In this document: positions 43,801 through 54,926 of the stretch, one piece after another | How positions within the stretch are numbered: the first letter of the stretch is position 1 | Layout of the letters: every line of letters begins with the position of its first letter | Assembly: GCF_001641265.1 (NCBI RefSeq) | Contig: NW_020167521.1 | Coordinates: 2,046,001 to 2,110,000 of the forward strand | Direction: 5' to 3' | Length of the DNA stretch: 64,000 nt | Source: Pseudogymnoascus destructans | Taxonomy: Eukaryota; Ascomycota; Leotiomycetes; Thelebolales; Thelebolaceae | Translations under genes and position numbers: made by a program | The notes under the pieces: generated by a model | The model's input: only the letters and a program-made list of their open reading frames with translations | The model's database searches: none | What the model was told of the DNA's origin: nothing

Positions 43801-45825
43801 TGTGCCGGCCTCGCGAATGGCATGCGTCTTCTAAGCGCCGTTGAAAAACACAAAACCGACCCCCCAGGGCCTCCCCCTCCAACAACGCACAACGGCTCGC
43901 TCGCTCGCACGCGCGTCAAGCCATAACGGAGCCACCGGCCGACTATGCGACCATTGATGACCCGATTCCCGCGTCGCCCGCCCCAACTGCAACCCTCCTG
44001 CACCACCACATCCCCCTCCACTCCCGTGACCGCCCTCACAGGCACAGCCAGCAGCACCACAGTTCCCCATCCCCGCGGCCCCCACGGCCCCCACGACGCA
44101 TTCCATGCCAGCAACAATGCACGAGCGTGATCTTTGTGATACCACAACCTCCCCCTAGACACACCTCCACCGCCCTCCCTCCCCTCGCCCCCCCGACGCT
44201 TGCCCTCCCCATCGCCCCGCTAACACACAAACAGCCCTCCTCCGACCGCCGCTGTTGGAACCACTTAAGCTTCACCCCCCCACGGACATGCCCTCTGCAT
44301 CCCCGGCCTGCCCTAGGCCTCGCGGCTCGTGCCTGCGCGCGCTGTCCCTCCGCCCAACTGCGCGCTGCGCCAGCTGGCAGGCAAGCAAGTGCCGCTGCTG
44401 CCCTCGCCTGGGGCGCGCGGAAGCTCGCTTCCGCTATCTCGCCCCCGCGCGCGAGTCTGGAAGGGTGATACTAGGGGCCATCCTAGGAGGTCGGCGTAAA
44501 GGGTTGTCCCGAAAGAGAATCTCAGAGGGGCGTGGCGGTTGGATTATTGTCGTGCGTGCGTGTGCATCGGCGCTGGTGATCCTGCAGCCCACCGCGCCCC
44601 TTGACCGACTCGTTCGACGCGGTTGTTTGCCTGTTTGTCCAAGCGGACTAGCTAGGCTGAGGAAGGCATGTCGTGTCTGGAGCTCTGCGCGCGGGGGATC
44701 GCATGAGCGGAGGGAGGGTGGCTCTGTCTCTGCGTCTGCGGCCGTCGTCACGCAGCAGCGGGACTTTTGCGAGAGGTAAGTTAGGTTCGGGCGCTGGGCG
44801 CGGAGAATATGCCTTGCGGATATTAAGGGTGTTGCATACTCTATTTCGTAGCCGGTGTTGGCGCTGAAAAGGGGTGTGGTCCGAGGTGAGGATGGGATGG
44901 CTCAGGGGCTGAAGGGGGGTTCACGTGATGAGCTGTTATTCTTCGGCGGATGCATGTTGAGGATTAGGGGGACAGTTTATGGGTTGCGTTACATGCTATA
45001 GAGTAGTTATTCTTCAGCGGTGCATGTTGGGAATAGGAAGTCTGTTTATGGGCTGGTCTACATGGTATAGATCATCAATTCTTCAGCGGATGCATGTTAG
45101 GAATAGGAGGTCTGTTTATGGGCCGGTCTACATGGTACAGATCACCAATTCTTCCGCGGCTGTATGTTGGAGATTTAGGCGGCCTCTTTATGGGCCGGTC
45201 TCTATTATTCAGCAGAAGGCATGTTGGAGATTTAGGGGGTCTGATTATAGGCCGGTATAGATCACCAATTCTTCAGCGGATGCATATAAGGGATGGGATG
45301 GTCGGTTTATAGGTTGCGTCGTTAGTTACATGCTATAGATTAATTATTCTTCAGAGGATGCATGTTGGAGATTTTGGAGATTTAGGGGGCCTCTTTATGG
45401 GCCATTCTCCATTCTTCAGCGGATGCTTGTTAGAGATTTTAAGGGGTCTGTTTATGGACCGGTCTACATTCTTCAACGGATGCAAGTTGGATATTTAAGG
45501 GGTCTGTTTATGGGCCAGTCTCCATTCACTTAGGGGGTCTCTTTATGGACCTGTCTCAATTCTTCAGCGGATGCATGTTGGAAACTTAAAGGGTCGGTTT
45601 ATGGGCCGCGTTACATTCTACAGAGATTAGTTAAACACACCACCACCACCCTTCCCACTCCTCATATGCCCATTTCCCACCCCCCTTCCAGTGCCAGCAC
45701 CCCAACCCAGACCTGGCCGTTTGTATGCGTAAAATAAAAGCAATCTATAATCACATGTTCCATGCGCGTACCCCTATCGTCACATCATCTCTCATCCAAA
45801 CGGGGATCTCATAACACCCCCCCAT
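40810..45825. other. Five-kb gene-poor region
   Basis: No supportable gene. 41640-41860 is rich in short CTAACAGCA-like words. 42000-42060 has TTTCAA/TTCAATTA simple text. 42400-42500 and 43850-44400 are C-rich on plus. An 11-base G-run lies near 43301. The minisatellite-like array is at 44934-45627. Frames of up to 174 codons in the GC-rich part (43740-44780) overlap on both strands and have no family features. Confidence 0.5.
44934..45627. repeat. Degenerate tandem repeat, about 55-70 bp units
   Basis: About ten variable units, each carrying most of these words in order: ATTCTTCAGCGGATGCATGTT, then GGAGATTTAGGGGGTCT in part, then GTTTATGGGCCGGTCTACAT. Units differ by deletions and point changes. 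No reading frame survives through it. Confidence 0.9.
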
Positions 45826-47499
45826 TCACCCCGGACGTCCCAACATCCCCAAACACCCCACCGCACAACCCACCCTCTGCGGATCCCCCTCCTCGCTCCC
45901 CCTCGACCGTCCCCTCCTCACCCTCTTCCCCACCTTCTCCCCCTTCTCCTCCCCTCCCTCCTTCTCCTCACCTCCCCCCTTCCCTTTATCCTTCGGCGAC
46001 CCATCCCGCTTCCCCAACAAAGGCGCCTTCCCAGCTTCAACCTTTACTTTCTGCTCTTCCTCTTCTAGCTTCTCCATCACTCCTTTACACCCCTCGTCTC
46101 CCCCGACGCGCGCAAACTGCCGATTCCGTAATGGAGGCGGGCTAACTACCCGTGCTAGCGCGGCGCCTTTGCATTTTAGATCCTCTAGCACGGTCTCGAG
46201 CCTTTCTTCCGTGGTGCGTGGACGCTCTGGGCAGGGAGGCGGGGGGTTTGCATCGCGGAGCCGTTGGGACGCGCGACGCGCTAGGGTTTTCGGGTCGGGG
46301 GTCTCGGACTCGGGGAGTTTTGGGCGCGGAGTGCGCGGTTTCCGCGCAGAGAGCGATTCGCTGGACGTCGTCTTGGGGGGTTTGAGGACTGGCGTGGATT
46401 TTGATTTGTGTGGTGTGGGGTGGCTGGAGGTGCGCTCTGCTGGGGCGGGATCTTCGTTTGATTTCCGTCGCTGGGAGGGCGTGATTCTGGATTCTTGGAC
46501 TGAGGCCGCGGATATGGGTCTGAGTTCTTCGGCGCCTCCTCTCATGATCACGAAGGCTGTTCGTTCCACCTCCCTCGCGCCAACGCCTAATCTCTCCATA
46601 AGTTCCTTGGCGCGGATCTCGAGCTGCTCATACTCTTTGAAACTATACTTGATACTCTGTTCCTTCCCCCCGCAGACGAGCCAGCGAAACGCTTCGTCGG
46701 AGAAGAAAATGACATTGTCGGGGTCGTGGACGGAGAGGAGGAGAGAGGCGGTGGCGGGGCCGACGCCGCTGAGGAGCGACATGGTGCGTATGGCGGAGAT
46801 GTTGTCTTTCATGGCGAAGGCGGCGAGGGAGGTGGCAGCTACGCCTTCGGGGCTGTTGCTTGAGACGAGCTTGAGGAGGTTGGGGCGGAATTTGCCATGT
46901 TTTCTTGGGGGGGGGGTTGTTAGGAGAGGTTGGATTATAAGGGGGGTGGTGTTGTGAGATGGTGATGAGAAAAGAAATGGCAGTGGTGGAGCTGTGACGA
47001 GGTTGAACGAGCACTTGAAAGACAGGACTGGAAACAAACAACGCGAGTATAACGAAGCCGACAATGTAACCATTCCTCTCATAGAGATGCTCACAAACAT
47101 GGGAACGATGGCAAACACCAACAATGACGACATGGGGGGGGAATCGACGTGATAACAGAAAAGTACCTACAATTTCCACTTCACCAGCCTCACCACATCG
47201 CCCTTCTCGAGCGGCACATCCCTCTTGTCGCCCTCCCTCTTCATATACCGATTCGGCGCGCTCATAAAGCGAAACCAATCGAGCTCTTCCAGGCTCTCCG
47301 CATCTCCCTTCACTGCAACCCCGGCAAACAGCGCGTCAGCTCAATCTCACTGCCGCATTATCTCGACGCACCTGCCCAGGGTCGGCAGGAAGGGCGCGCA
47401 CGTACCGGTCTTACTCGCTGACAGCGCCTTGAGCAGCACAGGGTAGCACAGGAGCGTGCTGTCGAACTGCGCCGCCGTGATGGTCTCTGGCAGCAACAT
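45826..47499 (-). CDS. Helix-hairpin-helix protein, uncharacterised fungal family
   Basis: Three exons: 47499-47406, 47312-47171 and 46903-45826 (introns of 93 and 267 nt); 437 aa. Exons 1-2 give a helical N-terminal part (ITAAQFDSTLLCYPVLLKAL, SLEELDWFRF, GDVVRLVKWKL), and exon 3 continues KHGKFRPNLLKLVSSN, then a helix-hairpin-helix of DNA-glycosylase type (LLSGVGPATASLLLS, about residues 120-140) and VIFFSDEAFRWLV. The pattern W-KxKHGxFRPxL...GVGPATASL is shared by conserved but uncharacterised ascomycete proteins. No catalytic glycosylase residue pair (Lys and Asp after the hairpin) is obvious. The C-terminal half is basic, Pro/Ser/Glu-rich and probably disordered. The junctions keep phase (TT/A for Leu, G/TG for Val). 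A role in nucleic-acid binding is inference only. Confidence 0.75.
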
Positions 47500-48064
47500 G
47501 ATTGTGATGGGTGGGGTCGTCAGACGTCAGCCTCGTTGAACAGCTTCGTGGCTGAAGCTGATAGATAGCTGTAGCTCGGTGTTTTGGCAGAGTGTTTTGC
47601 CCAATTAAACGGGGGTGATACTGGAACAGGAGCGTGGTGTTTGTTCGGCTTGTTGTTGCGCGCCCTCGCGAAAATACGAGTAACACACGTGAAGGTGGCA
47701 GGCAAATGGCCTATTTAAATCGTTGGATTGTCGCCGATTAATCCCACGTATGTCACTTTGTTATTTTTAGGTTTTAAGTCACTTTTTTTTTTTTTTTTTT
47801 ACGATGATTCTGATGTTAGAGACACGAGAGACAACGAGAGACACCAGAGAGACATGGACAGAGACAGCCGAAACCAATAGTTTCCCAAAGTACCTTAAGT
47901 TACCTTTACAGTAATCACTGCCTATAACGGATGGGTCGGTTCGAGTTTTGCCTTCCGGTATATAGAGTTTCGGCCCTATACCTATGAATCCTTTGCTCTT
48001 CAGCTAATGTACTCATACTTGTTTGAAGCTCTTGTACATAGCACTTCCAATTTTGAATAATCCC
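47500..48064. other. Boundary between gene region and transposon island
   Basis: Upstream region of the helix-hairpin-helix gene, then AT-rich sequence with an 18-base T-run near 47785-47802. No gene. Transposon-like coding similarity starts at about 48065. Confidence 0.5.
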
Positions 48065-48406
48065 TTAATCAAGTAGTTGATAAATTGTCGTTATGTTTAG
48101 AGGAAACCACATAACTTGCGTCCATTTCAACAGAGTTCCGTTATCTATAAGACATTCTATTACAACTTCATAGGCACTGAAATTATCCATTAACAGTAGA
48201 ACAGGGCGTTGTGCTCTACTATCGAACCATTGTAACCATTCAATCATAATGAAATGATTCATCTATGCTGTTGAATTCCATCCCTAATGTATTCTAAGGT
48301 TTTTAGGATCCGAGTTATGATTTTGAGTAAAACATCTTGGTTGTTAGCAGTTCTGATAAACCAAATTGGAACTTTGTCACTCCCATCTTCATTACAGCAG
48401 AGGTTA

Positions 48407-50257
48407 ACGTGGTTTATCAGTACGTCGGACATATCAGTACCTCGGACACTTTTCCCGAATTTCCTACCTCTAACTTCACAACGCGTTTTTTCCACCTTTT
48501 ATTATGTCAGTGATTACCCAAGAAGCAAAAATCATTCTAGCTATCGAGGCTATCCGAACATCAAAAAATCTAAGTCGTCGGAAGGCTGCTAAGCTCTATG
48601 AAGTACCTCATTCTACACTCTGCGACAGAATGAACGGCCGAACTACTGTCTACGAACGCCGGCCTGCAATGATGAAATTAACTATACTAGAAGAGGAGGT
48701 GGTTATTCAGAATATACTTGATATGGATTCAAGAGGATTTGCACCCCGGCTTGCTGGTGTAGAAGATATGGCAAATTTATACTCGAATCGCGTGGAGGGA
48801 GGCGCGTCGGGAAGCTCTGGGCCCACCGATTTGTACAACGACGTCCAGAATTAAAGACGCGTTTTAATCGCGTTTACAACTTCCAAAGGGCCTTGTGCGA
48901 AGATCCTGAACTAATTGGCGCGTGGTTTTGACTAGTGGAAAATATGAGGGCAAAATATGGTGTTTTGGACTGCGACTTCTATAACTTTGACGAAACTGGG
49001 TTTATGATGGGTGTGATTTGCCCTGCAATGGTTGTTACCCATGCAGATCGACTTGGCAGAGGTAAGGCAGTTCAGCCAGGGAATCGGGAATGGGCTACAG
49101 CGATTGCTTGTATCAACAGTGACGGCTGGAGTATTCCTCCATTTTTGGTAGTTAAAGGCAAGAATCATCTTGCAAATTGGTATACAGACGGCGGCCTTCC
49201 ACACAACTGGGTTGTTAAACCGACAAGCAATGGATGGACAAACAATGAGACGGGTCTAGAATGGTTGAAACACTTCGACAAACATATGCTGTTCGTGCAA
49301 GGGGTCCATATCGAATGCTGGTGTTAGACGGGCACGAGAGTCATGAATCGGCCGAGTTCCAAGAGTACTGCAAGGCACACAACATTATAACTCTTGGACT
49401 ACCTCCCCACTCGTCTCATTTAACTCAGCCACTTGATGTCGGGTGCTTTAGTGTGTTGAAGCGGGCATATGGTCGGCAGATTGAGACCTTCATTAAGGCT
49501 CATATCAACCACATTACCAAGGTCAAGTTCTTTCTCGCCTTTAGAGCAGCATATCTGGAATCCATGACAGCCCAAAACGCCCAGTCCAGGTTCCGCGGAG
49601 CTGGCTTAGTGCCTTTCGACCCGCAAGCAGTGCTTTCAAAGCTTGACGTGAGGTTACGGACTCCAACTCCCTCTAGACCCTCTACTGCCAATACCAACCC
49701 TTGGGTCTCCCAGACCCCTTCCAACCCAACTGAAGCTCTTTCAACCCTCGTTCGAAATCGAATTGCCCGTCACCAAGGAAGCTCGCCAACTCCACTCTTC
49801 GGGACAGTTATTGCATTGGCAAAGGGTACGGAGCGACTAGCACATGAGAACACCCTTCTGTCTGCTGAGGTACGTACCCTTCGAGCAGCCAACGAAGCCC
49901 TTAGCAAACGCCGCAGGGCTAAAAAGGCTCGTGTCCGTGAAGGAGGTGCACTTATAGTAGAGGATGCACAGGCTATTATCACACAGAAGGATGTGGATGA
50001 GCAGGTACGACGCGACGTACGTGCGGTTGGGGGTAGTCGCAAGGAGGGGCAACCGTCTAGGCGATGCTGTGGGATCTGTGGAAAAGCTGGTCATAATGCG
50101 CGAACTTGTCAAGAAGCTATAGATATGTCTAGTTCATCTGATTCCGCTTAGTTATAGTTAATTTAATATGTTATGGTTGATTTATTGATATTCAAAGTAG
50201 AATGCCAATGAAAAGTGTCCGAGGTACTGATATGTCCGACGTACTGATAAACCACGT
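48407..50257 (+). mobile_element. Pogo-family DNA transposon, degenerate ORF (copy 1)
   Basis: 1851-bp element with 48-bp perfect terminal inverted repeats (48407-48454 and 50210-50257), each starting ACGTGG and containing two related 17-bp words ending TCGGACA, likely transposase-binding sites. It is flanked by TA at 48405-48406 and 50258-50259, the target duplication of Tc1/mariner/pogo elements. It inserted into the Fot-like transposase remnant. The ORF inside is broken, so the element is non-autonomous, but the intact TIRs could still be used in trans. Confidence 0.93.
48504..50151 (+). pseudogene. Pogo transposase of copy 1, broken
   Basis: Related over its whole length to the intact transposase at 59398-61053. 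An N-terminal psq-type HTH (SRRKAAKLYEVPHSTLCDR) and CENP-B part run to about 48780, where a frame change occurs. An in-frame TGA follows at 48929-48931 (after GAWF). The catalytic core restarts (YNFDETGFMMG, about 48976-49012). A second frame change falls at about 49290, between HFDKH and LVLDGHESHES. The last part is open to 50151, with LTQPLDVGCF, a coiled basic region and a zinc knuckle (CGICGKAGHNARTC). Not functional as it stands. Confidence 0.9.
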
Positions 50258-50477
50258 TAGCTGTAATTCGAGTTTTGTCAACTTTTTTCCCAAGTGACAA
50301 AGTTGATAATCCTAAGTTTGGTAATTTTTTCTAGTAAAATTCAGTCTCATCCATATTGTAAACATCACAAGGTAGGTATTCCCGCTTTAACTGCTCAGAT
50401 GTTGTCCATCTGCTATGTTACTTCTGTTGTGATTTCCACAGAGCTTGCCTCTCTAACTTTTCTTTAGCAGTGGAGAT

Positions 50478-50798
50478 TGTTACGATGGTCATAGAGGTCA
50501 TGATGCCAGTCCAGGAAAAGTAATCTAGATTGAATCTAAAGAGAGAAGAAGAAGAAGAAGGAAGGAAGGAAGGTGAGGCTATTCCTCATAACATACAGTT
50601 GTCTGCTTAGCGGTTGTAACCTTGGTGGCTAAGGCTACACCCGTAATCCCCATAACAACCGTAATAACTGTAATAACCGTAACAACTGTAACAACCGTAA
50701 CAACCGTAACAACCGTAACAACCGTGACAACCGTAACAACTGTAACAACCGTAACAACTGTAACAAGCTGTGACAAGCTGTGAGCTGTAATCGTAACA
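50478..50798 (-). repeat. Solo LTR, family A, with GAGAT duplication
   Basis: 321-bp LTR (TGTTACGATGG...TAATCGTAACA on plus) between direct copies of GAGAT (50473-50477 and 50799-50803). Same family and orientation as the 5' LTR of the Gypsy element at 56659-58307. It contains an array of the 9-bp unit CCGTAACAA (about 50650-50765). It arose by LTR-LTR recombination after insertion into the Fot-like remnant. Confidence 0.93.
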
Positions 50799-51317
50799 GA
50801 GATTATAAACCCTTCAAGCCATCCTTCACTTCATGTCGGGCAATCTTGTCCATGGTATTGTGGTAGCTGTATCTAGAATTCTGTTGCTTTTATCCGTAGA
50901 AGATCTCCTGTAACAATGCCATGAGTAGCATCAAATTGTAAAGCCCATTCTCTATGAGCTTTCTCTAACACTTCCCATTTTGGTTTCCTTGTCTTCTTGG
51001 TATTATCAAATGCTTTTTGTAGAAGTAGTAGTGTCGAGAGAGGCACATTTTGAGGATAGTCTTTCACTTGTAGTCGAAGAGCTCAAAATATGTCCATATT
51101 GATCATTCTACTAAGTTGAAGCATCTGCTAATGTCTTCTTTATGCTCTGAGTTGTAGGATCATAGTACCAAGCTTGTAAAGCTTGCTTTTGTGCATTCGT
51201 AATTGAGATCCGAGGCTTTTTAGGTGGTGAGGTGCCATTTTCTATACTAGAAGTTAAGGATCTTAGCCAGAATTCTAGTATAAGGAGGTTTCTAGTATTA
51301 CTATACAAAATTCGCAT

Positions 51318-51629
51318 GATTATAGGAAGGGGTCTGGTATTAGGAGGTTTCTGATATAGCTGAGTCCACTATAAGCAGTGATTACTGTATTATAATCATT
51401 ATGACCAAACTTTTCGCTTCGCTTAAGGTTGGAGTAAGCAAGTTGCAGCACTTCACGCAAGAGGAATCAAGATGCAGCACCTCACAACTTGCCATATGTT
51501 TACCGCTACTCTTTAACAAAACCTTCGCCATAGCCATAGTAATTCTATATAATTTAATTACTATATAAAATACTACGTGTAGAAGAGACTCTACTAGAAT
51601 CTACGACTACTGCTAGTCGAGTTTGTAAG
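51318..51629. other. Short gap between transposon remnants
   Basis: AT-rich, no coding similarity seen; probably decayed transposon sequence. Confidence 0.4.
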
Positions 51630-51822
51630 TGTAATGCTGACTTCTAAACGATAGAAGATACAGAGGTTTCTTGCGTAAGGTTGACTTGACAGAGGAGGCA
51701 GGGGATTAGACACAAAGGTTTTTCAAGTAACATGTTACAGTATTGTAAAGAATACTATATTGAGTTGAGTACGAAGCTCCTATCTAAGGAAATACTATCT
51801 ACTTATATAGTGGCATCGTGCC
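51630..51822 (-). repeat. Truncated LTR, family C
   Basis: 193 bp, reverse-complement match to the 3' part of the solo LTR at 57699-58173 (outer end TGTAATGCTGACTTC; inner end at TATATAGTGGC). It abuts the integrase region, so it would be the 3' LTR remnant of the Gypsy element, yet its family differs from the element's 5' LTR. Confidence 0.85.
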
Positions 51823-52711
51823 AAAGGGATATCCATGGATAACATGGATAATATAATATCCATGTTAATTCCCAAATATCTTTCATGTTTTGAGCTATGT
51901 CCTTATGTTCTTGAAGGGCAGTTTGGAATGTGCTATCCTCTATATCAAAGCTCATTCTTGGCTCGAAACCCTTGTTTGCAAAAAATGGGCTAACTTTTGT
52001 TGAGTCTGATGGAAGGGCATTTGCTGCGAATTCAGCCAGGCAAAGATATTCAACCCGGTTGTCTTGGAGATAGTTGACATGAGCCCGTAAATATCGCTCG
52101 AGTTCTGCATTAAACCTTTCAGTTTGCCCGTCCGTTTCTGGGTGGAAGGCTGTAGACAATTTGATTGTAACTTTCCAAACTTTGCAGAGGATTTTCCACA
52201 CTGCAGCTACAAACTGGGGCCCTCTGTCTGAGATGATGGAATTTGGTAAACCATGGTGTTTCCATACATGCTGGAGTAGTAACCTCGCTGTAGCTTCTGC
52301 TGTAGTGCCTTCTTTACCTGCAAAGCATGGGATAAAATGGCGCTCTTTTGTAAGTCGGCATGCTACTACAAGGATAGAATTGTTTCCTTCACATAATGGT
52401 AATCCTGTAATAAAATTGAGTGATATGTCCTTCCATGGTTGGCTTCCAATTGGGATTGGTTGTAGGAGTCCATTGTATGCGTCCCGGGTTGGTTTTGATC
52501 TCTTGCAGGTATGGCAATTCCTCACATATTGAGTGATAGTCTTGTCCATCCGGGGCCAGTAGTACTGTCTCTTAATGATTCGAATCAGCTTCCCAATTCC
52601 AGGGTGTCCCATTGCTGGCTGGTCCTGAACCTCATGAAGGAGTTTAACTTGACGTCTTCTGGGATCCAAACTCGATTTTGGTAGAGTAGGAGTCCATTTC
52701 TCTCTTCGCAA
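51803..52711 (-). pseudogene. Gypsy integrase region, truncated
   Basis: Zinc-binding HHCC part (GHPGIGKLIRIIKRQYYW ... CHTCKR), then the catalytic core. The position of the first catalytic Asp reads Asn (SLNFITGLP instead of DFITGLP). ISDRGPQF holds the second Asp, and QTERFNAELE the Glu. After NMKDIWE the sequence runs into the LTR-C fragment and stops, so the C-terminal domain is missing. The frame from RNase H into this part is broken near 52640-52711. Confidence 0.9.
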
Positions 52712-54235
52712 TGTGCTAAGGCTATATTTGGGCTATCTCGCTCGTTGTTCTGTAGTCTTCGGATTGTATCCTTGCATAATTCATCCTGGAGCTGCGCAGC
52801 TTGAATCTGGTCATGGATGCTTTGATCTTGTGGTAGGATTGGTGCAAGTTGAGCATCTTGTGCCTGCCCTTGACTTTTGAGTTCTAGCTGCTGTGCGAGA
52901 TCCGGATGGAGTCTCTCAAGGGGTAATAGGGTTTGAAGCTGTTGTTTTTGACGGTCATCTTCTTCATTCCCTTCTGGTCTATCTACTGGTCTTCGAGTTA
53001 ATGCATCTGCTTTTCCGTTCTGCTTGCCAGGTCGATATATGATTTGGAAATTGTATCGAGAGAGGAATTCTGCCCATCGAGCTTGCCACCTAGTAAGCTT
53101 TTTTGTGCTCATGAAATATTCAAGACTCTTGTGATCTGACAAAACTTGTACTGGCATTGCTGTGCCCTCAACTTCTGGTCTCCATGCTTCGAAGCATCTA
53201 ATGATGGCCAGTAGCTCCTTGTCATAGATCTCGTAATTGCACTCAGCAGGTGTCATTTTCTTTGAGAAGAAGGCAATGGGGTGTAGTACTCCTTGGCCGT
53301 CCTTCTGTGATAGAACTCCCGAGGATATATAGTCTGAGGCATCTGCTTCCACATATGCTGTTTTGTCCCGGTCGAAGTGTTGTAGCACTGGTGCTTCTGT
53401 AACAGTCTTTTTAATCAACTCAAAGGCTGCCTGGCAGGCTTGGTTCCATATTTGACCTTTCTTTGTGAAATTTACCAGTGGCTTCATAATAGTAGAGTAG
53501 CTTCTTATAAACCGCCGGTAGAACACACAGAACCCAATGAAGGCTTGTGTATCTCGGAGTGACCTTGGTGCTTTCCATTCAAGTATAGTTTGGACTTTTG
53601 CGGGGTCCATTCTCATGCCGTAGATTCCAATGATAAGCCCTAGGAATTTTGTTTCTTGGACATAGAATTCACATTTTGCAATGTCTGCTTGTAGTCCAGC
53701 TTCGCGGAGCTTCTGTAAAACCATTTGCACGTGCTGGGTATGCTCAGATCGATGCACACTATAGATGAGAAGATCATCCATATATGCTGTAACAAATTTA
53801 ATTATGTATTCCATAAGGGTTTCGTTCATATATCGCTGGAATGTTGCAGGGCCATTTGTAAGGCCAAAAGGGAGGACCTTGTACTTGTATGATCCAAATC
53901 TCGTCTTTAAAGGTAGTGAGATCTTCATCTTCTTTTGTTTGCATACAGATCCGATTAAATGCATGATGAATGTCAATCTTTGTAAGATATTTGGCACCTG
54001 TGATCTGAGCCAATGTTTCATCGATGAGGGGTAGCGGGTATGAGTCTTTTCTTGTAATGGCATTTAACTTGCGGTAATCAACACAGAATCGAAGTCCGCC
54101 ACCTGGTTTGCAGACGAAAAGGACAGGAGAGGCAAAGGGAGCTTTGCTAGCTTCAATAAATCCTTTCGACAAGTTGTCGTCAATATATTTCATCACAAGA
54201 TCAAGTTCCTCCTTTGACATGTTGTAAAGGGGCAC
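52585..54235 (-). pseudogene. Gypsy reverse transcriptase and RNase H
   Basis: Two overlapping frames. The upstream one (54235-53798) has KGFIEASKAPFASPVLFV, the first RT blocks and LTKIDIHHAFNRI. A frame change at about 53900-53930 leads to the downstream one (52585-54063), with LPFGLTNGPATFQRYMN, the YMDD catalytic box, FLGLIIGIYG and then RNase H (VEADASDYISSGVLSQ, the usual acidic set, and DHKSLEYFM). The end holds a linker with KADALTRRP. Catalytic residues look retained, but the frame break disables a single polyprotein. Confidence 0.92.
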
Positions 54236-54298
54236 ATGTCCTAATTTCGAATCTTGTTCTAAGACGATGTGGTGGTCTGAATATTGGTGAGGGGGAGT

Positions 54299-54897
54299 TC
54301 ATCTGCAGCCTGCTTTGAGAACACATCGAGCGGCTCCAATCATTGCGACAGTGCATGTGTTCTTGTTTTTATAAGGAGGTTGGAGGGCTGGCTTCCAAGC
54401 TTTGTCATCTTGTATTTGCTTATTGACTTGGGGTAATGTAGGTTTCAGATTTTGAGTATTCGTTGGTGTAGTGTGCTGGCAATGACATTTAGTAAATATG
54501 ACTTGGTCATTTACTATATCAAGTATAACTCCATGTTGCTTCATCCAAGCCTTCCCAAGAATGACAGAATGTTTCCCAAGAGTGGTGATGAATAGAGGGC
54601 ATAGACTTTCAACATGGTCTTGGACCTGTAGGCGAGGGTATATAGCATGAGTGATGGGAGGGGCTGCTGTTCCATCAAAGCCTTGAATAGGGCGTGGCTT
54701 TAAAAGCTCTACTGGTGATATGCCTTCTCACAAATTCGTTCTGCGTCAAAAGCATTCACAAAGTTTCCTCCAGTAGCTCCAGTATCGATAAGAGCTTGTG
54801 CTTTGATTTTTGATTTTCCTATCATACAAGTAACTATGAATGGAGTATCTGGATCTAATCCAAAGCTTGAGGAAGAAGTTGCAATTCTGGCTGTCAT
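54299..54897 (-). pseudogene. Gypsy protease region
   Basis: 54897-54709 encodes the retropepsin motif ALIDTGATGGNF, then a stop; 54544-54299 continues in another frame with residues of the protease/RT linker. The catalytic Asp-Thr-Gly is present. Confidence 0.8.
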
Positions 54898-54926
54898 GAC
54901 ACCTTCAGTGACGTCTTGTCTGAAGG

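Larger units (their letters stand above)
48065..51317 (-). pseudogene. Decayed Fot/Tigger-like DDE transposase, split by two insertions
   Basis: Reading the minus strand, pieces of one transposase appear in order: an N-terminal helix-turn-helix region (51317-51111, KKPRISITNAQKQALQAWYY), a CENP-B-like part (51067-50873, EWALQFDATHGIVTGDLL), the first catalytic region (about 50345-50262, YNMDETEFY...DKTRITA), then NLCCNEDGSDKVPIWFI (48406 leftward), and LLLMDNFSAYE with the region before the last Asp (48262-48065). Stops and frame changes separate them. The solo LTR (50478-50798) and a complete pogo element (48407-50257) interrupt it. With the pogo element and one TA removed, the codons for ITAN-LCC join directly, which proves the insertion. 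It is long dead. Confidence 0.85.

Noticed and set aside
43740..44779. Several frames of 100-174 codons on both strands
   Set aside because: High GC and few stops; none has a domain, a splice pattern or a plausible start.
50579..50776. Val-Val-Thr repeat peptide
   Set aside because: It is the 9-bp array inside LTR-A.
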